DNA from: Anaerolineae bacterium
GTDB lineage: Bacteria > Chloroflexota > Anaerolineae > Anaerolineales > Villigracilaceae
NCBI GenBank assembly: GCA_003141915.1
Contig: PLNY01000400.1
Location: 1,508-13,609 of the forward strand
Direction of reading: 5' to 3'
Length of the DNA stretch: 12,102 nucleotides
Shown: one piece after another, positions 1 through 7,394 of the stretch
Numbering within the stretch: the stretch's first letter is position 1
Layout: each line of letters begins with the position of its first letter
Translations under genes and position numbers: made by a program
Notes under the pieces: model-generated
The model's database searches: none
What the model saw: only the letters and a program-made list of their open reading frames with translations
What the model was told of the DNA's origin: nothing

Positions 1-858
1 CAGAGCTATTTCTGCTATGGACAAATTTTCATCGCTTCCAACATTATATGGACGGCAGGATTGCCCTTTAAATAAAATTGTCCATAACCAAACTGCTAAA
101 TCGGCTGCATAAAGATACGAACGATAAGGCGTGCCGTCTCCTTTGACAACAATCGGGCCGCCATTCAATCCATCGCGGATAAAATTCCCGATGGCGAAAT
201 GGATGTCCAACGGCAGGTATGGGCCAACGAAGGCAAAACAGCGGGCGATCTTCATTTCGATATTTGATTGCTGCGCGTATAACGCGCATAAATGCTCGGC
301 GATTCTTTTTCCTTGACCATAAGCGGATTTCGGATCCATTGGATCGGGCGCGCCCGGATAATCTTCCGGGATATGAGTTAATTCATGAGGTTGCTTTCCA
401 TACACCGCGCCGGAACTGGTCAACAAGAATTGTTTTGCGCCGCATGTCTTTGCAAAGTCCAGGGTGTGGCGCGCGCCCTCGATGATGGTGTCTAGCATCA
501 GTAATGGATTCGCGTCATTGAGCTTTGCATTCGATTCAGTCGCGGCGTGGATGATATGACTGAATGTGCCGGAGGAAAAGTCAAAGGTGCGGACATCGCC
601 GCTTATAAGGGTGACCGCTTCATTTCCAGCGAGATGCGGAGCTTTGACTCGAAAAGCCTCCGGCGAACGGGTCAACACAGTTGCATGGGCGTTTAGATTC
701 AGTTTTTCATTTGCCCAAATAAAACTTTCCAACAGCCAACAGCCAAAGAAGCCGGTTCCGCCAGTGATGAAGATTCGTTGGCCGCGCAGTTCACCCCACA
801 GTTCACGCGTGTGGTCGAGGATATGGTTAAGGTCGCCGGCCAGGCGATTTTCGGTCAT
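1..858 (-). CDS. Extended SDR: NAD-dependent epimerase/dehydratase or ketoreductase, partial at the window edge
   Basis: The reading frame is open from an ATG at 858 to the left edge (286 codons, C-terminus missing). The N-terminal Rossmann motif GGTGFFG lies at residues 33-39, followed by GDVR (87-90), SSGAVYG (148-154) and the catalytic pair Y180-x3-K184 in YGQGK. This is the layout of extended short-chain dehydrogenases acting on nucleotide sugars. The start is supported by GGGAG five bases upstream, inside the end of the preceding reductase gene, whose stop lies only 2 nt away, so translation is probably coupled. As last visible gene of a CDP-3,6-dideoxyhexose operon it may carry out the C4 reduction (paratose, abequose or ascarylose type synthase) or an epimerisation on the CDP-sugar. 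That specificity is inferred from context; family membership is seen directly. An unrelated nucleotide-sugar epimerase is possible. Confidence 0.85.
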   Translation of the reverse strand, partial: MTENRLAGDLNHILDHTRELWGELRGQRIFITGGTGFFGCWLLESFIWANEKLNLNAHATVLTRSPEAFRVKAPHLAGNEAVTLISGDVRTFDFSSGTFSHIIHAATESNAKLNDANPLLMLDTIIEGARHTLDFAKTCGAKQFLLTSSGAVYGKQPHELTHIPEDYPGAPDPMDPKSAYGQGKRIAEHLCALYAQQSNIEMKIARCFAFVGPYLPLDIHFAIGNFIRDGLNGGPIVVKGDGTPYRSYLYAADLAVWLWTILFKGQSCRPYNVGSDENLSIAEIAL

Positions 859-860
859 GC

Positions 861-1562
861 TCACTCCCATGCATCCATGCGAATTCGCTTCGAGTCTACG
901 CCACGTTCGACCAGTCCCACGGATAATGTCTTTAGCATAGCTGGCGGTCCGGATAGGTAATAGGTTACAGACATCGGTTCGGGCAGGGACTGAAAGACCT
1001 GCTCCAACTCGATCCGTCCGGGGAGGCAGCCGGGAGCCCGACCTTCCTCGACCATGAAAATCGGACGCAGTTTCGGGCAGGCCGCCGCGGCTTCGACTTG
1101 CGAGCGATAGATCAGTAAATCGGGACACCGCGCCCCGTAGAACAATGTCACCGAATTGGGTTGGTCTTCTTTAAGAATTGACAGGAATGCAGTAAAGGCT
1201 GTGATCCCGGTCCCGCCAGCCAATAGGCAGGTCTCCGAACTAGCGTCAACAATGAATTCGCCGTAGGGCAGCTTCACCCACACTTCGCTGCCAGAATGAA
1301 GCTCAGTTTCCATCCGGGCGGTAAAGCGGCCTTTGACAGCGTAGGTGATATGCAGTTGTCTCCGATCGTCGGAGACGCTGGCGATGGAGAAGACGCGTGA
1401 TTCCGGCCAGAAATCGCCCGGATTGTATTCATCCAGTGCAAGATGCAGGAATTGGCCAGGCAGGAAGCGCGGCGCAGGCCGTTCCGAGGCAAGGGTCAGG
1501 CTGTGGACTTGCCCGCCATGATCAACGGTTTCCAAAACTTGACAACGGAGTTTCTGTGGCAT
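861..1562 (-). CDS. FAD/NAD(P)H oxidoreductase, E3-like CDP-6-deoxy-glucoseen reductase without ferredoxin domain
   Basis: This 233-residue protein is a ferredoxin-NADP-reductase-fold enzyme. PGQF (35-38) and the FAD-binding motif RVFSIAS (56-62) mark the flavin barrel. AGGTGITAF (115-123), FYGAR (141-145) and SGPPAML (204-210) mark the NAD(P)H domain. It sits directly behind the E1 dehydrase gene with a one-base TGATG overlap, the position of ddhD/ascD/rfbI, so it most likely feeds electrons from NAD(P)H to E1 during C3 deoxygenation. Classic E3 proteins are about 330 residues with an N-terminal plant-type [2Fe-2S] domain (CxxxxCxxC). Here no such cysteine cluster exists and the ATG leaves no room for one. 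It may therefore use a separate ferredoxin or pass electrons directly to the E1 cluster. A general flavodoxin/ferredoxin reductase role is an alternative. Confidence 0.85.
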   Translation of the reverse strand: MPQKLRCQVLETVDHGGQVHSLTLASERPAPRFLPGQFLHLALDEYNPGDFWPESRVFSIASVSDDRRQLHITYAVKGRFTARMETELHSGSEVWVKLPYGEFIVDASSETCLLAGGTGITAFTAFLSILKEDQPNSVTLFYGARCPDLLIYRSQVEAAAACPKLRPIFMVEEGRAPGCLPGRIELEQVFQSLPEPMSVTYYLSGPPAMLKTLSVGLVERGVDSKRIRMDAWE

Positions 1563-2884
1563 CAGCTTGCTCTTTCTCCCTGCATGAAGCGCTCAAAGAC
1601 AGAACCGACATATTCGATTTGGCCGTCGTCAATGCCAGGATAAACACCAATAAAAAATGTGCGCCCGGTGATAATGTCAGTATTAGTTAAGTCGCCAACC
1701 ACACGATGTTCAATGGTCATGAAGGCCGGTTGACGCAGCAGGTTGCCGCTGAACAAATTGCGGGTCTCGATGTGGTTGACTTCAAGAAAACGGGTTAAGT
1801 CATTGCGGGTGAATCCAGCCTGCTCTCGCACCGTGATGATGAACCCGAACCATGATGGATCCGAGTTGGGGGTAGCGCGCGGCAGGATCAAGCGATCTTG
1901 GTACGTCTCAAGCATGGCATATAGTTTCTGAAAATTGGCTTTGCGGCGGGCAATGAAATTTTCCAACTTGGCGAGCTGGGCCACACCGACCGCGGCCTGC
2001 ATGTCAGTAACTTTCAGGTTGTAGCCAATATGGGTGTAGACGTATTTGTGATCGTACCCGAACGGCAGGTTGCCAAACTGCTGGCTGAAACGTTTGCCGC
2101 AGGTATTATTCTCGCCGCCGGCGCAGTAACAATCCCGCCCCCAATCCCGAATGGACCGGACGATCCGTCCAAGCTCTTCGCTGTTGGTCAGTACGCAGCC
2201 GCCTTCTCCCATTGTAATATGATGAGCCGGATAGAACGAAACTGTAGAGAGATCACCAAAGGCGCCGGTTAGTCGTCCGCGGTAACGTGAGCCGAGGGCG
2301 TCGCAATTGTCTTCCACCACCCATAGGTCGTGAGCCTTCGCCAAGCGCATGACAGTGTCCAGATCAAAGGGCACTCCCATGGTATGCGCCATCATGACGG
2401 CGCGAGTTTTCGGGCCGATGGCTTCTTCCAACCGCTCTGGGATAACCGTATAGTCGCCGAGGTTCACGTCCATGAAAACAGGCGTCAAGCGGTTCTGCAC
2501 GATCGGGGCAAGAGTCGTTGGGAAGCCAGCCGCGACGGTGAGAACCTCGTCGCCGGGCTTGAGCCGCCGCTCGCCCAGTTTAGGCGAAGTCAGGGCCGAG
2601 ATTGCTACTAAGTTAGCGGATGAGCCTGAGTTCACTAAAAATGCATTCGAAAGCCCGAAGAATTCAGCGAACTCGGTTTCGAATTGATCCGAGTAGCGGC
2701 TGGCGGTCAAGAAAAAGTCCAGGCTGGAATCGACCAGTTTGATTAGTTCGTCCGCGTCAAAGACGCGTCCGGCATAATGGATGGTATCCTTTCCAGGCTC
2801 GAAGGAACGACCTGCGAACCGTTCCTGGTAATACTCTTCCACTAGTTTTAAAATTTCATCACGCAGTTGCGCGTCTCGTCTCAT
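1562..2884 (-). CDS. rfbH: CDP-4-keto-6-deoxy-D-glucose 3-dehydrase (E1, RfbH/DdhC/AscC)
   Basis: This 440-residue aminotransferase-fold protein uses PMP rather than PLP to remove the C3 hydroxyl of CDP-4-keto-6-deoxyglucose, giving the glucoseen intermediate of 3,6-dideoxyhexose synthesis. Three things identify it. First, the position normally held by the PLP-binding lysine is histidine (H221 in SFYPAHHITMGEGG, 216-229). Second, the [2Fe-2S] cysteines C194, C252, C254 and C262 have spacing C-X57-C-X1-C-X7-C, exactly the pattern described for the Yersinia E1 enzyme. Third, NSGSSAN (85-91) and EDNCDALGS (191-199) match the cofactor pocket. The ATG overlaps the upstream dehydratase stop by 4 nt (ATGA), and the stop overlaps the next start by 1 nt, so the three genes are translationally coupled. 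Length matches the family and no key residue is missing. Aliases are ddhC and ascC. Confidence 0.96.
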   Translation of the reverse strand: MRRDAQLRDEILKLVEEYYQERFAGRSFEPGKDTIHYAGRVFDADELIKLVDSSLDFFLTASRYSDQFETEFAEFFGLSNAFLVNSGSSANLVAISALTSPKLGERRLKPGDEVLTVAAGFPTTLAPIVQNRLTPVFMDVNLGDYTVIPERLEEAIGPKTRAVMMAHTMGVPFDLDTVMRLAKAHDLWVVEDNCDALGSRYRGRLTGAFGDLSTVSFYPAHHITMGEGGCVLTNSEELGRIVRSIRDWGRDCYCAGGENNTCGKRFSQQFGNLPFGYDHKYVYTHIGYNLKVTDMQAAVGVAQLAKLENFIARRKANFQKLYAMLETYQDRLILPRATPNSDPSWFGFIITVREQAGFTRNDLTRFLEVNHIETRNLFSGNLLRQPAFMTIEHRVVGDLTNTDIITGRTFFIGVYPGIDDGQIEYVGSVFERFMQGERAS

Positions 2885-3879
2885 TTTTCCAGCGACTCCA
2901 TTGTCAGAAATTCTTTATACCATTCAATTGTTTTGTCCAACCCGTCTTCCAGAGTGAACAGAGGCGACCAACCCAGCTTCTGCCGCGCTTTGTCGGCGTT
3001 GAGATACTGCTTGCGGATTTCATTATCAGCCTCGTTGCGGACTTCAGGCTCGAGATTCGATTCCATTCGCGCCAGGATGCGACGCGTCAGTTCCAGGACC
3101 GTCAACTGGTTCCCATACGAGAAGTTGAACGCTTCGCCTTTGAGTTCCGGACGTTCTGCAAGTTTCTCGGCAAGCAACATGTATGCCGCCGCGCCATCTT
3201 CAACATAAAAATAGTCGCGGATGTAATTACCATCCGAACGGATGACGGGATTTTGTCCGCGCAAGATGGAGCGGATCGTTCCGGGGATGATACGATTCCA
3301 ATTCAAATCGCCGCCGCCATAAAAATTTCCACAGCGTGTGATTGCAACCGGCAAGTCAAAACTGACGGCATACGTATTTGCAATCAAATCCGCGGCGGAT
3401 TTGCTGACATCGTAAGGATGTTGTCCCTGCAAAGGCGTGGATTCATCGTAGGGCAAAACTTCCTGATCTCCATATGCTTTATCTGATGAAGCGATGACGA
3501 TTTGCTTGACGCGCGGACTGCGGCGGCAAGCCTCCAACACATTCCATGTTCCCGCGATATTGGTCTCGAAAGTTGAGATGGGATTTCGATTTGCAATCGT
3601 AACAATGGTCTGCGCGGCGAGATGGATGACGGTATCAATTTCGTATTCACCGAGTGCGCGTTCAAGGGTTTCGCGGTCACGAACATCCCCGCGCACAACT
3701 TTGACTTGGTCAATCAGTTTTGCGCGAACGAGTTCGCTTTGCGGCACCCAATCGCGGACGAGGCAGACGATGTCCGCGCCCGCATCAATCAAATGGCGCA
3801 CCAGCCAGCTTCCAACCAATCCGGTTCCGCCCGTGACGAATGTGGGACGATCCAGCCAAAAGGTTTTGTTTAATTCCAT
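2881..3879 (-). CDS. rfbG: CDP-glucose 4,6-dehydratase (RfbG/DdhB)
   Basis: This NAD-dependent extended SDR of 332 residues converts CDP-glucose to CDP-4-keto-6-deoxyglucose, the substrate of the adjacent E1 dehydrase. It shows the Rossmann motif GGTGLVG (17-23), GDVRD (64-68), HLAAQ (86-90), SSDKAYG (131-137) and the catalytic Y156-x3-K160 in YDVSK, followed by RCGNFYGGGDLNWNRIIPG, typical of the 4,6-dehydratase group. The ATG at 3879 gives the usual short N-terminus before the first strand. It overlaps the end of rfbF by 10 nt and has GTGGA just upstream. An in-frame GTG at 3888 with GGGAAGG further upstream would add three residues and cannot be excluded. The stop overlaps the start of rfbH by 4 nt. 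The CDP rather than dTDP or UDP specificity is inferred from its cytidylyltransferase and E1 neighbours. Confidence 0.94.
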   Translation of the reverse strand: MELNKTFWLDRPTFVTGGTGLVGSWLVRHLIDAGADIVCLVRDWVPQSELVRAKLIDQVKVVRGDVRDRETLERALGEYEIDTVIHLAAQTIVTIANRNPISTFETNIAGTWNVLEACRRSPRVKQIVIASSDKAYGDQEVLPYDESTPLQGQHPYDVSKSAADLIANTYAVSFDLPVAITRCGNFYGGGDLNWNRIIPGTIRSILRGQNPVIRSDGNYIRDYFYVEDGAAAYMLLAEKLAERPELKGEAFNFSYGNQLTVLELTRRILARMESNLEPEVRNEADNEIRKQYLNADKARQKLGWSPLFTLEDGLDKTIEWYKEFLTMESLEK

Positions 3880-4640
3880 AATTTCCACGGTGCGTTGCCT
3901 TCCCGCCAGAACTTTTCAAGCACATTAACATCACGGAGCGTGTCCATGCTTTGCCAAAAATCTTCGTGCTGATACGCGGCGAGTTGACCATCTGCCGCGA
4001 TCTTTTCTAACGACGCAAATTCCCATGCAGTTTGATCACCATCAATGTAATTAACTACTTCCGGTTGGAGAACGAAGAAGCCGCCATTGATCCAGCCTTC
4101 GCCGATCTGTGGTTTCTCTTTGAACTCCGTTACTTTGCCATCGTCGAGAATCATTTGACCGAAACGCGCCGGAGGACGAACGGCGGTGAGGGTCGCCAGC
4201 CTTTTTTGTGCGCGATGAAACTCAATCAGCTTGGGAATGTTGATATTGCTCACGCCGTCGCCATAGGTCAGCATGAACGGTTCGTTTCCGATAAATTCCG
4301 CCAGGCGCTTCACGCGTCCACCGGTATTGGTATCCGCGCCTGTATCGAGAAGGTGAACGATCCAATCTTCGCTATCACCTTCGTGCATGGCAACTTCACC
4401 GGTTTTAAGTTTTACGGTAAGGTTGCGAGCGCGGTAATGGTAATTGAGGAAGTAATCCTTGATGATCTCGCCCTTATAGCCGAGCGCGATCACAAATTCT
4501 TTGAAGCCATAAGCCGCATAGATATTCATAATATGCCAGAGGATTGGCTTGCCGCCGATCTCAACCATGGGCTTTGGTTTGACAGCGGTCTCCTCTGAAA
4601 GGCGTGTACCCAGTCCTCCAGCAAGAATTGCAACTTTCAT
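3870..4640 (-). CDS. rfbF: Glucose-1-phosphate cytidylyltransferase (RfbF/DdhA)
   Basis: This 256-residue enzyme forms CDP-glucose from CTP and glucose 1-phosphate, the committed first step of CDP-3,6-dideoxyhexose synthesis. The N-terminal nucleotide-binding signature LAGGLGTRLSEET (6-18), with KPKPM (21-25) and GGKPILWHIM (29-38), is characteristic of RfbF-type nucleotidyltransferases. YGDGVSNIN (126-134) carries the metal-binding aspartate. Length equals that of known RfbF proteins. I chose the ATG at 4640 because GTGGAG lies 7-8 bases upstream and the product begins MKVAILAGG like its relatives. An in-frame GTG at 4652 would fall on that ribosome binding site. It is the first gene of the sugar operon, 76 bp after mutS on the same strand. 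I found no convincing promoter in that gap, so it may be read from further upstream. Confidence 0.96.
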   Translation of the reverse strand: MKVAILAGGLGTRLSEETAVKPKPMVEIGGKPILWHIMNIYAAYGFKEFVIALGYKGEIIKDYFLNYHYRARNLTVKLKTGEVAMHEGDSEDWIVHLLDTGADTNTGGRVKRLAEFIGNEPFMLTYGDGVSNINIPKLIEFHRAQKRLATLTAVRPPARFGQMILDDGKVTEFKEKPQIGEGWINGGFFVLQPEVVNYIDGDQTAWEFASLEKIAADGQLAAYQHEDFWQSMDTLRDVNVLEKFWREGNAPWKLWN

Positions 4641-4716
4641 TTGTGTCTCCACATTCTCATTTTACAGGAAGCGCAAGCCTCTAAACTGCGTTGGCATGAA
4701 TTTGAAATCATCGTTT
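4641..4716. other. Short spacer between mutS and rfbF
   Basis: These 76 bases separate the mutS stop from the rfbF start, both on the minus strand. They hold the rfbF ribosome binding site (GTGGAG on the minus strand) and a TAAAAT box with no matching -35. No stem followed by a T-run was seen, so no terminator is supported, and mutS transcripts may continue into the sugar genes. Confidence 0.5.
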
Positions 4717-7257
4717 CTATTTCAGGTATTTCTTTTGCCACTCGAACAACTTGTTCAACGCTTCAATGGGAGAAAGTGAATTCACATCCAGCGTTCCTAA
4801 TTCATCGAGCAGGGGACTGGTCTCCGGAAAAAGCGCGGCTTGCTGTGCAACATTCGGGTTGATGTTCACGGCGCGGCCCGATGTTTTTTCAAGTTCAAGC
4901 ATAATCTCATTCGCGCGTTGAATGACCGGAGCGGGCAGGCCGGCCAGTTGCGCCACGTGAATGCCATAGGATTTATCCGCGCCGCCCGCGACGATCTTAT
5001 GCAGAAAGACAACCTTTCCATCGGCTTCAGTGACAGCCACATTGTAATTGCGGACGCTGGGCAGTAAATCCGCCAGTTGCGTTAGCTCATGATAGTGCGT
5101 CGCGAAAAGCGTCTTGGCGCGCAGATGCGGATGATTGTGAATGTACTCGATGATTCCCCATGCAATCGAAAGTCCATCATAGGTGCTTGTGCCGCGTCCG
5201 ATTTCATCGAGGATCAATAACGAACGCGATGTTGCGTGATGAAGAATATTGGCCGCTTCGATCATCTCGACCATGAACGTGGATTGCCCGGCGTGGATTT
5301 CATCCTGCGCGCCGATGCGCGTGAAAATGCGATCCACCAATCCGATCTTTGCCGAAGAAGCCGGCACGAACGAACCCATTTGCGCCATCAAAACAATCAG
5401 CGCGGTTTGCCGCAAATAGGTCGACTTGCCCGACATATTCGGTCCGGTAATGACGCGTACGATTTCGCCTTTTTCAAAGATGACATCGTTTGGAACATAT
5501 CGCTCACCATGCAGGCTTTGTTCAACGACCGGATGCCTTCCCTCGTGAATTTCCAATTCGCTTCCATCCACGACTTCGGGCCGGACATAACCTCCCAAAG
5601 CGGATGCCTCCGCTAAAGCCGCCAACACATCCAATTCTGCCAATGCTCTTGCGATTCCCAAAAGTTTATAAGCCGATTTTGAAAGTGTCGCGCAGACTTC
5701 ACGGAACAACCGCAACTCGATCTCACGGATGCGCTCTTCAGCATTCAACACGAGCGTTTCATATTCCTTCATCTCCGGTGTAATAAAGCGCTCGGCATTG
5801 ACCAGCGTTTGCTTACGGATGTAATTTTCTGGCGCTCTTTCCGCCGCGCCGCGCGAAATTTCAATATAATAACCAAAGACTTTGTTGTAGCCAACCTTTA
5901 ACGTTTTGATGCCTGTTCGTTCGCGTTCAACAGCTTCGAGATTTGCAATCCAGTCGCGGGCATGTTTAGAGGCTTCAATCACCGAATCCAATTCCTGCGA
6001 ATATCCCGAACGAATGATGCCGGTGTTTTGTAAAGTCGCTGGTGGGTCATCATCAATAGAAGATTCGAGTAACGATAATTCGTTATTCGATAATTCGATT
6101 TTCGGTAATGATTTGATTGGTTTGCCGATTGCTTCGATAACGTTTGGCAATTCTTTCAACGTGCTTCGCATAGTCACTAAATCACGCGGTTGGGAATAAC
6201 CAGCAATGACGCGATTAACCAAGCGTTCCAAATCCGATAATGCTTTTAATGTCGCTCGTAATTCAGCGCGTTTCATTCCATCATCGAAAAAGTATTGAAC
6301 ACCGTCCTGCCGCATGTTGATCTTTTCGATATTCAGCAATGGCTGGCTGATCCATTGGTGAATCATTCGTTTGCCCATCGGCGTGACGGTGCAGTCAAGC
6401 GCGCCAAGCAATGAGTCTTTATATTCTCCTCGTAACGTTTCTTCAAGTTCAAGATTGCGCCGAGTCGAAGCATCCAATGTCATGAATTCGTTCAAACTGT
6501 AGTAACGGAATCCGGTCAGTAGATTTAACGAATCAGGCTGCGTCTCTTTGAGATATTGGAGAATCGCGCCTGCCGCGCGGATGGCAAGGCTTTGGCTTTT
6601 GAGACCGAAGCCTTCAAGCGTGGATGCTTTGAAGTGAACGAGCAAGGTTTCTTCGCATTTGCCGGGCTCGAATCGCCAGGCGGGAAAAGGAGTCAGATGG
6701 CCCGTGAAGCCATCGGTCAGCGCTTGGTTATCAGGATGGATGATTTCAGCGGGATGAAGCCGCGCTAATTCGGCGCGCAATGATTCGGATGGCAGTTCGG
6801 TCGCGGCAAATTCACCGGTGGTGATATCGGCATAAGCAACGGCGGCCAATTTCTCGTCGAGGATGACCGATACAAGATAGTTGTTCGCGTCGCTCGGCAA
6901 AAGTCCGGGTTCAATAATCGTTCCCGGAGTCACTACGCGGATAACTTTGCGCGGAAAAAGTCCATTGACAGGTGTGTCGCCCATCTGTTCACAGATGGCA
7001 ACGTGATAACCTTTTTCAATTAGGCGCGCCAAATAATTTTCAACAGCATGATAAGGAATACCCGCCAGCGGAGCGCGCGCGCCCTTGCCAATGGGGCGGG
7101 AGGTCAATACAATATCCAGCTCGCGCGAAATCGTTTCAGCGTCTTCGTCGAACGTCTCGTAGAAATCGCCGAGGCGGAAGAAAAGAATGGTGGTTGGATA
7201 ATCGCGTTTAATTTCGAGATATTGCTGGCGAATCGGAGTGACGTCTTCGTTCGGCAT
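4717..7257 (-). CDS. mutS: DNA mismatch repair ATPase MutS
   Basis: This is a complete 846-residue MutS1 protein that recognises mismatches and recruits MutL. The mismatch-wedging F32-x-E34 lies in GDFYE near the N-terminus. The core and clamp run through about 250-560. The ABC-type ATPase follows, with Walker A GPNMSGKS (605-612), the DE of Walker B (684-685, in LLILDEIGRGTS) and the ATHYHEL switch region (719-725). The tail SLSPIEALNKLFEWQKKYLK is the usual MutS C-terminal helix. Length is typical and no residue in these motifs is lost. The ATG at 7257 has no Shine-Dalgarno (GAACCC precedes it), but a promoter-like pair upstream would start transcription on this ATG. Residues 384-398 are coded by a degenerate 15-bp tandem repeat, in a variable part of the protein. 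The gene lies upstream of the sugar operon and divergent from the exported-enzyme cluster; no functional link to either is evident. Confidence 0.98.
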   Translation of the reverse strand: MPNEDVTPIRQQYLEIKRDYPTTILFFRLGDFYETFDEDAETISRELDIVLTSRPIGKGARAPLAGIPYHAVENYLARLIEKGYHVAICEQMGDTPVNGLFPRKVIRVVTPGTIIEPGLLPSDANNYLVSVILDEKLAAVAYADITTGEFAATELPSESLRAELARLHPAEIIHPDNQALTDGFTGHLTPFPAWRFEPGKCEETLLVHFKASTLEGFGLKSQSLAIRAAGAILQYLKETQPDSLNLLTGFRYYSLNEFMTLDASTRRNLELEETLRGEYKDSLLGALDCTVTPMGKRMIHQWISQPLLNIEKINMRQDGVQYFFDDGMKRAELRATLKALSDLERLVNRVIAGYSQPRDLVTMRSTLKELPNVIEAIGKPIKSLPKIELSNNELSLLESSIDDDPPATLQNTGIIRSGYSQELDSVIEASKHARDWIANLEAVERERTGIKTLKVGYNKVFGYYIEISRGAAERAPENYIRKQTLVNAERFITPEMKEYETLVLNAEERIREIELRLFREVCATLSKSAYKLLGIARALAELDVLAALAEASALGGYVRPEVVDGSELEIHEGRHPVVEQSLHGERYVPNDVIFEKGEIVRVITGPNMSGKSTYLRQTALIVLMAQMGSFVPASSAKIGLVDRIFTRIGAQDEIHAGQSTFMVEMIEAANILHHATSRSLLILDEIGRGTSTYDGLSIAWGIIEYIHNHPHLRAKTLFATHYHELTQLADLLPSVRNYNVAVTEADGKVVFLHKIVAGGADKSYGIHVAQLAGLPAPVIQRANEIMLELEKTSGRAVNINPNVAQQAALFPETSPLLDELGTLDVNSLSPIEALNKLFEWQKKYLK

Positions 7258-7263
7258 GGGTTC

Positions 7264-7292
7264 ATTCTACGGGAAACGGGAAAATCGGGCAA
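7264..7292 (-). promoter_or_regulatory. Candidate mutS promoter giving a leaderless transcript
   Basis: On the minus strand TTGCCC (7292-7287) and TAGAAT (7269-7264) are separated by 17 bases. Six bases (GAACCC) lie between the -10 box and the mutS ATG, so a start seven bases after the box falls on the A of the start codon. The absence of a Shine-Dalgarno fits this. The -35 box matches the consensus at only four of six positions. Confidence 0.5.
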
Positions 7293-7306
7293 GGGAGGTT
7301 TGCTCG

Positions 7307-7335
7307 TTGACTTTTGTTTCTACCTAGTGTATAAC
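7307..7335 (+). promoter_or_regulatory. Sigma70-type promoter for the exported-enzyme cluster
   Basis: TTGACT (7307-7312) and TATAAC (7330-7335) are spaced by exactly 17 bases, each matching the consensus at five of six positions. Transcription should begin near 7341-7344, about 50 bases before the TTG start of the membrane protein. It is the best promoter visible in the window and faces away from mutS, making 7258-7394 a divergent promoter region. Confidence 0.7.
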
Positions 7336-7394
7336 TTTCAACCAATGCCTGTTGGACATGAGACTGAAATTTATACAGGAAAGGTTTAGAAGGT

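Noticed and set aside
566..940. A 124-codon plus-strand frame opposite the edge SDR
   Set aside because: The opposite strand encodes a clear SDR with intact motifs; this frame has an Arg/Ser/Pro-rich antisense composition and no recognisable domain.
4641..4680. A dedicated promoter for the sugar operon (TAAAAT in the mutS-rfbF gap)
   Set aside because: No -35 hexamer is recognisable 16-18 bases upstream and there is no proper extended -10, so the single AT-rich hexamer is not enough.
6049..6117. Insertion of a mobile palindrome into mutS
   Set aside because: Compared from memory with E. coli MutS, the segment between the flanking conserved parts is not longer, so there is no net insertion; only a local tandem repeat remains.
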